From positions 5,642,001 through 5,706,000 of the forward strand of contig NZ_CP121196.1 in the NCBI RefSeq assembly GCF_039994875.1: 64,000 nucleotides of DNA, in the 5' to 3' direction. The DNA is from Telmatobacter sp. DSM 110680 (GTDB taxonomy: Bacteria; Acidobacteriota; Terriglobia; Terriglobales; Acidobacteriaceae). Positions 8,713-17,232 of the stretch are shown piece after piece. The first letter of the stretch is position 1. Each line of letters opens with the position of its first letter. The notes beneath the pieces were generated by a model that was not told the DNA's origin, did no database searches, and worked only from the letters and a program-made list of their open reading frames with translations. The position numbers and the translations under genes were made by a program.

Positions 8713-11700
8713 ATGAAGCAGTGGCGCTGGTACTCAAAATTAGTCATTGCCGCGCTTGTCTGCCTCTGTAGCTCACAATTTGTCCGCGCCTCTGAATACT
8801 TCGGCAAGGTCACCTATGGCGGTCTCCCCGTCCCCGGCGCCACTGTAACCGCCGCACAGGGTACAACGACGATCAGCATAACCTCCGACGAAGGGGGCGT
8901 TTTCCGTTTCGACGACCTTCCCGACGGACAGTGGAAGATCCAAATCAGAATGTTTTGCTTCGAAAGTCTCGAAGCCGATGTGACGATTGCGCCCAAAATG
9001 CCTGCAGCAAAATTTGAACTCAAGCTTCTGCCTGCAGATCAGTTGAAAGCGCTGGCAACCGCGCCTCCGCCTCAGCCCGCGGCACCGAAGCCTGCTCTGC
9101 AGGTCGCAGAAAAAAAACCTGAGAACGGCGCAGGGCAGGCACCGCAAGAGATGCCGAAACCTCCCGAAGACGCAAATCAGCAAAGCTCCGATGGCTTCCT
9201 GGTCAATGGCAGCGTCAATAACGCCGCAACTTCGCAGTTCTCGTTGAATCAGGCCTTCGGCAATCGTCGCTTCAATACCAAGAGCCTGTACAACGGCGGC
9301 TTCGGACTCATTCTCGATAACTCGGCGCTCGATGCGCGCCAGTATTCGCTCAGCGGATTTTCAACGCCTAAGCCGGTCTACGATCGCATCACCGCAGGGT
9401 TTACGATCGGTGGTCCGCTGAAGATTGCGCATCTGCTCCCGCGCGGACCAAACTTCTTTGTCGGCTACCAGTGGACCCGCAACCACACCGCGCAAACCGA
9501 CTCCGCACTGGTTCCCACTCTTGACGAACGTGCCGGCATCATCAATGGCACAACGTTTCCGGTCAGTCCGCAGGCCGACGCGCTGCTACAGCTATATCCG
9601 CTGCCTAACATTACCGGCAATCCCTCTTACAATTTCCAGATCCCCGTGCTGAACAGCAGTCATCAGGACAGCTTACAATCCCGTCTCGACAAGACAATCG
9701 GTCGCCGCGATCAACTCTACGGCAACTTCAATTTCCAAAGCACGCGTGCCGATGGCGTCAATCTCTTTCGCTTCGTCGACACCACAGATATTTTGGGATT
9801 CAACACCAACGTCAACTGGTCGCACCGTTTAAATCAGCATCTCTTCCTTTACGCGGGATATCATTTCAGTCGTCTGCGCACACTGGTGCGACCAGAATTT
9901 GCAAACAAGCAGAACATCTCGGGTGCGGCCGGAATTGGCGGCAACGATCAGACACCCGCAAACTGGGGTCCGCCAGCACTCAGCTTCTCGAGTGGGATCG
10001 CGGCTCTTTCCGACGGGCAGAGTACCTTCAATCGCAATCGCACCGACGGATACTCCGCCTCGATCGGAATGTATCGTGGTCATCACAACATCACCATTGG
10101 CGGCGATTTCCGCAAGCAGCAATACAATGACTATTTTCAGCAGGACCCGCGCGGCAGCTTCACCTTCACGGGTGCGGCGACTGGATCAGATTTCGCGGAC
10201 TTTATCACCGGGGTTCCCGATGCCAGTTCCATCGCATTCGGCAATGCAGATAAGTACTTTCGTGAGCCGGTCTACGATGCATACGCCACTGACGACTGGC
10301 GCGTCCTGCCGATTCTCACCATCAACGCCGGGATGCGCTGGGAATACGGTGCGCCGATAACGGAATTGAAGGATCGCCTCGTGAATCTGGATGTCTCATC
10401 AGGATTCGCGCAGGCCGCACCGGTGCTGGCTTCGAATCCGGTCGGATCCGTGACCGGGCAGACGTATCCAAGCTCGCTTGTGCGCCCAGATCGGCTTGGC
10501 ATTGAGCCGCGTATCGGTCTTTCCTGGCGTCCCATTCCTGCATCGACAATCGTCATCCGCGCGGGATATGGCGTCTATGACGACACTTCTGTTTATCTGT
10601 CGCCCATGCTTCAACTCGCGCAACAAGCGCCACTCTCAAAGAGTGTTAAAGAGCAGAACACCCCGGCGTGTCCGCTGACTCTCGCCAATGGGTTCACCCA
10701 GTGCGGCACAACCACAGCCGATAATTTCGCCATCGATCCCAACTTCCGCGTTGGTTATGCGCAGACCTGGCAGGTTTCCATCCAACGCGACTTACCCTCG
10801 GCGCTGCAGATGACAGCAACTTATCTCGGCGTCAAAGGCACCCACGGCGTCCAGCAGTTTTTGCCCAATAGCTATCCGCTCGGCGCCGCCAATCCGTGCC
10901 CCGGCTGCCCCGCGGGATTCGTCTACGAAACCTCCGGCGGTAATTCCACGCGCCAATCCGGTCAACTGCAGTTGCGTCGCAGGCTGCGCGCCGGCTTTGC
11001 CGCATCGCTGCTCTACACCTATTCGAAATCGATTGATGACGACGCAACCCTCGGCGGGCAGGGACACCAATCCACTGCTTCCCAAACCGATTTCTCCGCC
11101 GGCTCCTCGGCGATAACGTCTTCAAACGCGCAGATCGCACAGGACTGGCTCGACCTCAAAGCCGAACGCTCTCTCTCTTCCTTCGATCAGCGGCATCTCC
11201 TGAATTTGCAGGCTCAATACACCACTGGTCAGGGACTCGAAGGCGGAACGCTGCTCGGCGGCTGGCGAGGCAAACTGCTAAAGGAATGGACGATCCTTGC
11301 CCAGCTGAATGTTGGTACCGGCCTGCCCGAGACGCCGGTGATTCCCGTCGCGGTTCCAGGCACAGGTTGGATCGGATCGCTGCGTCCAAGTCTGTCTGGC
11401 GCGCCAATCTATAGCGGCCAGAATGGCGCGCACATCAATCCCGCTGCCTACACGATTCCTGTACCCGGCGCGTGGGGCACCGCAGGCAGAAACTCCATCA
11501 CAGGTCCGAGTCAATTTAGTCTCGACAGCGGTATGCAGCGCACGTTTCGTCCGAGCAAACACTTCTTTCTCGACGCGCGCATCGACGCCACCAACTTGCT
11601 GAATCATGCAGTCTTCAGTAGTTGGGTCACAACGCTTGAGAGCGCACAGTTTGGTTTGCCGCAGTCGGCTGAGCCCATGCGTAGTCTGCAAGCCACCATG

Positions 11701-11715
11701 CGAGTGAGGTTCTAA
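8713..11715 (+). CDS. Oar-like TonB-dependent outer-membrane protein with carboxypeptidase-regulatory-like domain
   Basis: 1000 residues from ATG 8713 (GGAG at 8702-8705), giving a signal peptide MKQWRWYSKLVIAALVCLC; a TTG at 8689 is an alternative. Residues about 30-105 match the carboxypeptidase regulatory-like fold (YFGKVTYGGLPVPGATV, SDEGGVFRFDDLPDGQWKIQI). A Pro/Ala-rich linker follows, then a long aromatic-rich beta-barrel region ending in the outer-membrane C-terminal signature MRVRF (final Phe). A classical plug domain and TonB box are not obvious. Such proteins are numerous in Acidobacteria and are assumed to import or bind polymer-derived ligands; the ligand is unknown. The VWFA-related gene starts 2 bp after its stop, implying co-expression. 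Confidence 0.87.
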   Translation: MKQWRWYSKLVIAALVCLCSSQFVRASEYFGKVTYGGLPVPGATVTAAQGTTTISITSDEGGVFRFDDLPDGQWKIQIRMFCFESLEADVTIAPKMPAAKFELKLLPADQLKALATAPPPQPAAPKPALQVAEKKPENGAGQAPQEMPKPPEDANQQSSDGFLVNGSVNNAATSQFSLNQAFGNRRFNTKSLYNGGFGLILDNSALDARQYSLSGFSTPKPVYDRITAGFTIGGPLKIAHLLPRGPNFFVGYQWTRNHTAQTDSALVPTLDERAGIINGTTFPVSPQADALLQLYPLPNITGNPSYNFQIPVLNSSHQDSLQSRLDKTIGRRDQLYGNFNFQSTRADGVNLFRFVDTTDILGFNTNVNWSHRLNQHLFLYAGYHFSRLRTLVRPEFANKQNISGAAGIGGNDQTPANWGPPALSFSSGIAALSDGQSTFNRNRTDGYSASIGMYRGHHNITIGGDFRKQQYNDYFQQDPRGSFTFTGAATGSDFADFITGVPDASSIAFGNADKYFREPVYDAYATDDWRVLPILTINAGMRWEYGAPITELKDRLVNLDVSSGFAQAAPVLASNPVGSVTGQTYPSSLVRPDRLGIEPRIGLSWRPIPASTIVIRAGYGVYDDTSVYLSPMLQLAQQAPLSKSVKEQNTPACPLTLANGFTQCGTTTADNFAIDPNFRVGYAQTWQVSIQRDLPSALQMTATYLGVKGTHGVQQFLPNSYPLGAANPCPGCPAGFVYETSGGNSTRQSGQLQLRRRLRAGFAASLLYTYSKSIDDDATLGGQGHQSTASQTDFSAGSSAITSSNAQIAQDWLDLKAERSLSSFDQRHLLNLQAQYTTGQGLEGGTLLGGWRGKLLKEWTILAQLNVGTGLPETPVIPVAVPGTGWIGSLRPSLSGAPIYSGQNGAHINPAAYTIPVPGAWGTAGRNSITGPSQFSLDSGMQRTFRPSKHFFLDARIDATNLLNHAVFSSWVTTLESAQFGLPQSAEPMRSLQATMRVRF

Positions 11716-11717
11716 AT

Positions 11718-13871
11718 ATGCGTAGACTCGCCGCGCTACTTCTCGCATCTATCTTCGCTATATCCTCCACTGCGCAGCAGATCGGACAGAATCGCTCCGG
11801 CGATGCACAGGACAACTACACCATGTCGGTTAAGGTGCAGCTTGTCGTCGAAGCAGTCGTCGTCAAAGACAAGCAGGGCAATCCCGTTCACGGCCTCACG
11901 GCGAAAGACTTCACCCTCACCGAAGACAACGTGCCACAGACCATCAAGTTCTGCGAGCATCAAGATCTCGCCGAAATCGCGAAGCCATTGCCTCCATCCA
12001 AACGCAGCGATGAGGATCTGAAGATCTACAAGCGGCTGGCGCGTGAAAAGATCGCGCCAGAAACCACCGACAACGAGCGCTACAAGAACCGCCGGCTGCT
12101 CGCGCTCTATTTCGACATGTCGGCCATGCGACCCGCTGACCAGTTGCGCGCCCTGCAGGCTGCTGAGCAGTTTATTCGCACCCAGATGACGTCAGTGGAT
12201 CTCGTATCCCTCATGCGCTACAACGCTGGATCTGTCGATATCCTGCAGGACTTCACACAGGATCGCGATCGTCTGCTCAGTATTCTCGAGACGTTGATCG
12301 TGGGCGAAGGCCAGGAATCAGCCGAAGAAGTGGATGACGCGAGCAGCGCCGACACCGGCGCGGCTTTCGGCCAAGACGATAGCGAATTCAACATCTTCAA
12401 TACAGACCGGCAGCTTTCCGCCCTGCAGACAGCTTCCCGGATGCTTGGCCAACTCAACGAAAAGAAGTCGCTCATTTATTTTGCCGGCGGAATGCGGCTC
12501 AACGGAGTCGACAACCAGGCCCAGATGCATGCCACTGTCGACGCGGCGATTAAAGCCGGGGTCACGATCTGGGCCATTGATGCCCGAGGACTTGTGGCGC
12601 AGGCCCCGCTCGGCGATGCAACTCAGGGCTCTCAGGGTAATTCCGGCGTTTACACAGGCGCCGCCGCGAACGCGGTGACGGCCAACTTCCAGTACTCGCA
12701 GGACACGCTCTACTCGCTCGCTGCCGATACCGGCGGAAAGGCTCTGCTCGATACGAACGACCTCGATCACGGAATCGTACAGGCGCAAGATTCGATCGGC
12801 GACTACTACATCATCGGCTACTACACCACTAATCCTGCACGCAACGGCCGCTTCCGTCGGGTGAAGATTGCGCTCAGCCAGAACCTCGAAGCCAAGCTCG
12901 ACTACCGCCAGGGCTACTATGCCGACAAGGAATTCACTAAATTCACGGCCGTAGATAAAGAGCGCCAGCTTGAGGACGCACTGATGCTCGAAGATCCGGT
13001 CACAGAGCTCTCCATCGCCATGGAGGTCGACCACTTCCAGATCAATCGCGCGGAATACTTTGTTCCCATTGTCGTCAAGATTCCCGGTCGCGAACTCGCC
13101 CTGGCCAAACGCGGCGGAGCCGAACACACGCTCATCGACTTCGTCGGCGAAATTAAAGACATGGTCGGCGGCACAACCGTTTCAAATGTGCGCGACTTTG
13201 TGAACATCAAGCTCTCCGACGCGACAGCAGCAGAGCTCGCCCATCGTCCTATCGAATACGACACGGGCTTCACGCTGTTACCGGGCAAGTACATGATCAA
13301 ATTTCTGGCCCGCGATGACGAGACTGGGCGCATCGGAACCTATCAAACAACGTTCGTAATTCCGAATCTCAATAAGGAAGACAAACGAGTTCCCATCAGT
13401 TCCGTTGTTCTCAGCAGCCAGCGCGTTGAGCTGAAGAATGCGCTCTACGATGCAGCCAAAGCTAAGGACCGCGCCAAGGACGATGCGGTAAATCCGCTCG
13501 TGCAGGACGGCAAAAAGCTGGTCCCCAGTGTGACCCGCGTCTTCAACCAGAATCGGGACATTTACGTCTACCTTCAGGCCTACAAACCTCCTCCTCCTGC
13601 GGCTTCCGGCACCATGCCAACTACGCCGCAGCCAGCCACACAGCCGCTTATGGCATTTGTAACGCTGTACTCCAATGGCGCTGAAGCATTGAAGACGCAG
13701 CCGATCGCAGTTGCGCCGAACTCTGCGACGCGCCTTGGTATAACTCCTTTGAACTTCGACCTCAGCGCCGCCAGCCTCAAACCGGGCCAATACGAATGCC
13801 AGGTCACAGTTCTCGATCCCGCGACTAGCAAAGCCGCTTTCTGGCGCGCTCCGATAGTCATCGCACAGTAA
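11718..13871 (+). CDS. VWFA-related domain protein (TIGR03436 type), secreted
   Basis: 717 residues with signal peptide MRRLAALLLASIFAISSTAQQ. Residues about 35-75 carry the typical family opening (VQLVVEAVVVKDKQGNPVHGLTAKDFTLTEDN, broken here). The von Willebrand A region contains LALYFDMSAM (a DxSxx-like MIDAS start, about 131-140) and DIYYII-type strands (IGDYYIIGYY, about 355). A C-terminal part with Pro-rich stretches (about 617-640) resembles surface or periplasmic proteins. TIGR03436 is described mainly in Acidobacteria and its function is unknown; metal-dependent protein-protein adhesion is the usual VWA role. It begins 2 bp after the receptor gene, so the two probably work together at the outer membrane. 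Confidence 0.88.
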   Translation: MRRLAALLLASIFAISSTAQQIGQNRSGDAQDNYTMSVKVQLVVEAVVVKDKQGNPVHGLTAKDFTLTEDNVPQTIKFCEHQDLAEIAKPLPPSKRSDEDLKIYKRLAREKIAPETTDNERYKNRRLLALYFDMSAMRPADQLRALQAAEQFIRTQMTSVDLVSLMRYNAGSVDILQDFTQDRDRLLSILETLIVGEGQESAEEVDDASSADTGAAFGQDDSEFNIFNTDRQLSALQTASRMLGQLNEKKSLIYFAGGMRLNGVDNQAQMHATVDAAIKAGVTIWAIDARGLVAQAPLGDATQGSQGNSGVYTGAAANAVTANFQYSQDTLYSLAADTGGKALLDTNDLDHGIVQAQDSIGDYYIIGYYTTNPARNGRFRRVKIALSQNLEAKLDYRQGYYADKEFTKFTAVDKERQLEDALMLEDPVTELSIAMEVDHFQINRAEYFVPIVVKIPGRELALAKRGGAEHTLIDFVGEIKDMVGGTTVSNVRDFVNIKLSDATAAELAHRPIEYDTGFTLLPGKYMIKFLARDDETGRIGTYQTTFVIPNLNKEDKRVPISSVVLSSQRVELKNALYDAAKAKDRAKDDAVNPLVQDGKKLVPSVTRVFNQNRDIYVYLQAYKPPPPAASGTMPTTPQPATQPLMAFVTLYSNGAEALKTQPIAVAPNSATRLGITPLNFDLSAASLKPGQYECQVTVLDPATSKAAFWRAPIVIAQ

Positions 13872-13972
13872 TCCGCTAGATCCACTCCCCCGGCCCATTT
13901 CCGTTCTCGTGTGACCAAAGTCGCTGCTGATTGCTCGCCAATTCAGTAGCCTGCTCACAAGAGAAGAACTTT

Positions 13973-15067
13973 ATGAGCGCCCAACCTGTGCAACTGCCGC
14001 CGCCCTCATCCAAAAAGAAACCCCTAGTCCGGCGCCTTTCGCCCGATCAATCTCAAAGCACGCGTCACATCGTGCAGGGATTGTTTCTACTTCTGAACGG
14101 CTGGCTCGGATTGCAGTTCTTCCTCTGGGCACGCTACTTTGAGCGCGGAGGCTCGGGGATGTTCGTTCCCCGGCCGGCGGGAGTCGAAGGCTGGCTTCCC
14201 ATCGCCGGCCTGATGAACACCAAGTATCTCTTCCTCACCGGTCATGTCCCAGCCATCCATCCAGCCGCCATGTTCCTCTTCATCGGCTTCATGCTGATGA
14301 GCCTTCTGCTAAAGAAAGCCTTTTGCGCGTGGCTATGCCCTGTAGGCACCTTCTCTGAATTTCTCTGGAAACTCGGCCGCCGCGTATACGGCCGCAACCT
14401 GCACCCGCCACGCTGGGCCGACATCGCACTTCGGAGCCTGAAATATGTGCTGCTCGGCCTGTTCGTCGCGGTCATCGCCGCCATGTCCGCCTCAGCGCTT
14501 GAAGACTTCATGGCGACGCCGTACGGCATTGTAGCCGATGTCAAGATGCTGAACTTCTTCCGCGACATCGGAATCACTGCCGCCGTCGTCATCGGCCTCC
14601 TCGTGTTGCTCTCAACGCTGGTGCAGAATTTTTGGTGCCGTTATCTTTGTCCCTACGGCGCCCTCATGGGATTAGCTTCGCTGCTCAGCCTTGTCAAGAT
14701 CCGGCGCGATCAGGAAGCCTGCGTCGATTGCGGCAAGTGCGCCAAGGCGTGCCCCGCCGGAATCGCGGTAGACAAGCTCGTCCAAGTTCGCACCGTCGAA
14801 TGCACCGCATGCATGGAGTGCGTGGCCGTCTGCTCCGCGCAGAATGCGCTGCAACTGGCGCTTCCACCGCGAAAGGCTAGCACGCCGGCAGAGCGCTGGC
14901 GACGACGCGTGCTTACTCCGCTAACCGTTTGCGGAGTGCTCGCGTACATCTTCTTCGGCCTGGTTCTCTTCGCCCGCACCACCAATCACTGGAAGACCGA
15001 CCTGCCAAGATCGGTCTACATGCAGTTGGTGCCTCGCGCCAATCAGCTGACGCACCCCGGCATGTAG
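13973..15067 (+). CDS. 4Fe-4S polyferredoxin membrane protein (NapH/CcoG-like)
   Basis: 364 residues from ATG 13973. Several transmembrane segments alternate with two CxxxCP motifs (C118/C122 in CAWLCPVG and C222/C226 in CRYLCPYG). Two canonical 4Fe-4S clusters follow, with cysteines C250/C253/C256/C260 and C277/C280/C283/C287. This arrangement is that of the NapH/NosR/CcoG/RdxA group of membrane electron-transfer proteins, which pass electrons from the quinol pool or assist copper-oxidase maturation. No nap, nos or cco genes are next to it, so the partner is unknown. The stop is 50 bp before the HNH gene. Confidence 0.85.
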   Translation: MSAQPVQLPPPSSKKKPLVRRLSPDQSQSTRHIVQGLFLLLNGWLGLQFFLWARYFERGGSGMFVPRPAGVEGWLPIAGLMNTKYLFLTGHVPAIHPAAMFLFIGFMLMSLLLKKAFCAWLCPVGTFSEFLWKLGRRVYGRNLHPPRWADIALRSLKYVLLGLFVAVIAAMSASALEDFMATPYGIVADVKMLNFFRDIGITAAVVIGLLVLLSTLVQNFWCRYLCPYGALMGLASLLSLVKIRRDQEACVDCGKCAKACPAGIAVDKLVQVRTVECTACMECVAVCSAQNALQLALPPRKASTPAERWRRRVLTPLTVCGVLAYIFFGLVLFARTTNHWKTDLPRSVYMQLVPRANQLTHPGM

Positions 15068-15117
15068 GTCGGCGCTCAGAGCGTGGGTTCGGAGCGAAAG
15101 GATTAGAATGCTCTGCA

Positions 15118-15789
15118 ATGGATCCGCGCATCGAAAAGATTCGCCAGCTTCTTAACGAACTGGATGTAGAGACCGCGAATGCTCCCAAGGGAGACGCTGG
15201 ATTCTCAGCGCTCGAATTGCCCGACATCATCGGCGAAATCGTCGATGACCTGCAACCGATCCTGACCGCCTATGACGCTGCTTTCTACTGGTTTCTCTTT
15301 CGCCATTCCATTGCGAAGGACGGCAATCCGCAAATCCGCGTAAGCCGCAGCAGCTTGCGGCGTGCGGTGGTGAAGTCGTCCTACACAAACGCCGCCGAAA
15401 ACAATATTTCGATTGGCAAAGTGCAGGACACGCTGCATGCACTCGAAGAGATCGGCGCAATCCAGAAACTTGGCGAACCTAATCGCCAGGGAACCCTCTA
15501 TCGCGTCCTCATCCCCGACGAGATCGAGGCATGTCGCAAGTTTCGCGCCGAACGCATCGCTGAAGAGACAGCCTTATTCCCCATCAACAACAAGGGACAG
15601 CACGAACGGCGCATGCAGGTTTTCGAGCGGGACGGCTACAAGTGCCGCCATTGCGAGAAGCAGCTCACGCGCTTCACCGCGACAACAGATTATGTGAAGT
15701 CTCCTCAAGAAGGGGGAGACGAGAGCGCTGAGAATCTGCTTACCACCTGCGCCGATTGCAATTCCCGCTCGCGAGAAAATGCTTCGTAA
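15118..15789 (+). CDS. Winged-helix plus HNH-type zinc domain protein, catalytic His apparently replaced
   Basis: 223 residues from ATG 15118; an upstream frame overlapping the previous gene is rejected. Residues about 60-145 look like a winged-helix DNA-binding unit (SRSSLRRAVVKSSY, then VQDTLHALEEIGAIQKLG and a GTLYRVLI wing). The C-terminus is a zinc-ribbon HNH domain: C176-x2-C179, N205 in SAENLL, and C211-x2-C214-N215. In canonical HNH nucleases the first strand ends in Asp-His; here the position reads D191-Y192, so the general-base histidine seems to be lost or shifted. It could be a DNA-binding protein that kept the fold, or a divergent nuclease. No restriction-system partners are adjacent. 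Confidence 0.72.
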   Translation: MDPRIEKIRQLLNELDVETANAPKGDAGFSALELPDIIGEIVDDLQPILTAYDAAFYWFLFRHSIAKDGNPQIRVSRSSLRRAVVKSSYTNAAENNISIGKVQDTLHALEEIGAIQKLGEPNRQGTLYRVLIPDEIEACRKFRAERIAEETALFPINNKGQHERRMQVFERDGYKCRHCEKQLTRFTATTDYVKSPQEGGDESAENLLTTCADCNSRSRENAS

Positions 15790-16096
15790 TGGATGAATGA
15801 ATGGCAAATGGAGCCCAACTTGCTCAGGTTTTGGTTACTTCTAACGCATCCGCAGATGTTGAATCGGCCAAAGCTTCCGGAACTGTTCTTGACAATCGAG
15901 CGCTGACTCCTCAGTATCATCAGCACACTGAGATTGCCCAAAGCCAGAGCTGAGAACTAGCAACATAGGTTTCTCAGTTTTGAGCCGTCGTTTGCCATGC
16001 TTGGCCATTCGGCTAGTCGAAATGAAATGCAACGGTATCCCGGGTCAGATCACTACATGGAAAACACTGATCACTCTCATCACGAAAGGATTGTGG
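15790..16096. other. Intergenic region without a recognisable gene
   Basis: About 307 bp between the HNH gene and the small lipoprotein gene. No convincing reading frame. An inverted repeat CTGAGAA (15950-15956) / TTCTCAG (15971-15977) sits in the middle and may be a degenerate member of the repeat family found at 17156 and 55130. A TTGACA at 15888 has a TATCAT 20 nt downstream, too far for a standard promoter. GAAAGGA at 16084-16090 is the ribosome-binding site of the next gene. Confidence 0.5.
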
Positions 16097-16552
16097 ATGA
16101 ATCGAGATACAAAAGCAGCATTTGTCTTGACGCTGTCCTCTATTTTTATTAGCGGCTGCTGCCAGACTGGTTCTCCCTGCGAAAATACATCCATTGGCCC
16201 CAGCACTGGTGAAATAGTTGGAGTTGCCGTAGGCGCTGTTGCTGGGACTGCTGTAGTGGTTGGGACCATCGTCGCAGTCAATCACGACCGCCACACCTTG
16301 AAGGGATGTGTCTCGTCAGAGCCCGGTGGTCTTCAGCTGACAAGAGACTCGGACAAGAAGGTCTTTTCCCTGACCGGGGCGTCCGCTGGTATCAGACTAG
16401 GCGAAAAGGTCAAGCTGCATGGAACAAAACAGAAGCAACGGAAAGGTACCCCAGGCAATCAACAGTTCTTCGTCGAAAAAGTGACGAAAGACTTGGGACA
16501 GTGCCAAGTCTCCATGTCCGCGCCTCCTCCAGGTTCCGCGCCAAGTCACTAA
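16097..16552 (+). CDS. Small putative lipoprotein with glycine-rich hydrophobic segment
   Basis: 151 residues from ATG 16097 (GAAAGGA 6 nt upstream). The N-terminus MNRDTKAAFVLTLSSIFISGC is a lipoprotein signal with a lipobox-like ISGC cut before Cys at about 21. A Gly/Ala/Val-rich stretch (GEIVGVAVGAVAGTAVVVGTIV, broken here) at about 38-60 is a possible membrane or glycine-zipper segment. The remainder (KGCVSSEPGG, VFSLTG, GEKVKLHGTK) resembles small acidobacterial envelope proteins with an OB-like beta fold. No specific function can be assigned. Base composition is slightly more AT-rich than its neighbours. It is convergent with ybgC. Confidence 0.65.
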   Translation: MNRDTKAAFVLTLSSIFISGCCQTGSPCENTSIGPSTGEIVGVAVGAVAGTAVVVGTIVAVNHDRHTLKGCVSSEPGGLQLTRDSDKKVFSLTGASAGIRLGEKVKLHGTKQKQRKGTPGNQQFFVEKVTKDLGQCQVSMSAPPPGSAPSH

Positions 16553-16700
16553 GGTTCCATCCATGCACAGCGAGCAGAGCGCGGCCGCGCCAGCTCTGCA
16601 AATTACCTTGTCATTGCAGATTCACGAGGTTTCGTTAGAAAGGGTGAGTTCGGTAACTCGTAAGGCTCTGCATGACGGCAGACCGTTAGCACGCGGGAAG

Positions 16701-17147
16701 CTACGTTGTCGGGTGTGCCCGATGCTCCGGCATCAGCTTTCGCAGTGCGTCTGCATAGTGTTCGGGAAGTGCTTTGCGCTTCAACTGGTCATCGCAGACA
16801 ACATGCACCGTTTCGCCTTCCGCCAGCAAGGTCGGCTTCGCGCCATCTGCTCCCTTGCGCAAGATTCGATAGGCAAACTTCAGCACCGATCCGCGTAGCA
16901 TCGCAGGATGCGTCTCAATCAGAATTTCGTCGTCATATTTCGCGGGGGAACGATAGCGGCACGTAGCTTCCACTACGGGAAGAATGCACTCGTGCTCTTT
17001 CTCCAGTTGGCTGTATGCGAGACCGAGCGAGCGCAGCAGTTCCACGCGTCCCAGTTCAAACCAGACCAGATAATTCGCGTAATAGACAATACCCATCTGG
17101 TCGGTCTCTGCATAACGCACGCGCACCTGGTGGGTAATGACTGGCAT
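16701..17147 (-). CDS. ybgC: Acyl-CoA thioesterase, YbgC/4-hydroxybenzoyl-CoA thioesterase family
   Basis: 148 residues with a single hot-dog fold. The catalytic segment RYAETDQMGIVYYANYLVWFE carries the conserved Asp of the YbgC group (D16, in AETDQMG). Members hydrolyse short acyl-CoA or acyl-ACP thioesters in the cytoplasm; in many bacteria ybgC neighbours tol-pal, and here it follows rseP in an envelope-related run. The ATG is at 17147, just inside a heptamer-periodic repeat that fills the gap to rseP. It is the last gene of the minus-strand run from 23.8 kb. Confidence 0.9.
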   Translation of the reverse strand: MPVITHQVRVRYAETDQMGIVYYANYLVWFELGRVELLRSLGLAYSQLEKEHECILPVVEATCRYRSPAKYDDEILIETHPAMLRGSVLKFAYRILRKGADGAKPTLLAEGETVHVVCDDQLKRKALPEHYADALRKLMPEHRAHPTT

Positions 17148-17155
17148 AGCTTCTT

Positions 17156-17232
17156 CAGTGGTCAGGGTTCAGTGGTCAGAAAACCCAAGGCCCTAAAACT
17201 TTGAACTAAGAACTGTGAACTGAAAACTGTCT
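17156..17232. repeat. Heptamer-periodic palindromic element (CAGT/ACTG type, 77 nt)
   Basis: The gap between rseP and ybgC reads as 11 consecutive 7-mers. The first four begin CAG, two begin CC, and the last five begin ACT. A perfect 12-bp direct repeat TTCAGTGGTCAG occurs at 17154-17165 and 17168-17179, a 14-bp (2 x 7) spacing. Left-half words are complementary to right-half words, so the whole can fold as a long imperfect hairpin. It ends exactly at the rseP stop codon (17233). The element at 55130, read on the opposite strand, has a similar sequence. Confidence 0.8.

Noticed and set aside
15888..15919. TTGACA and TATCAT as a sigma-70-type promoter for the small lipoprotein
   Set aside because: The spacing is 20 nt rather than 16-18, and no other evidence supports it.
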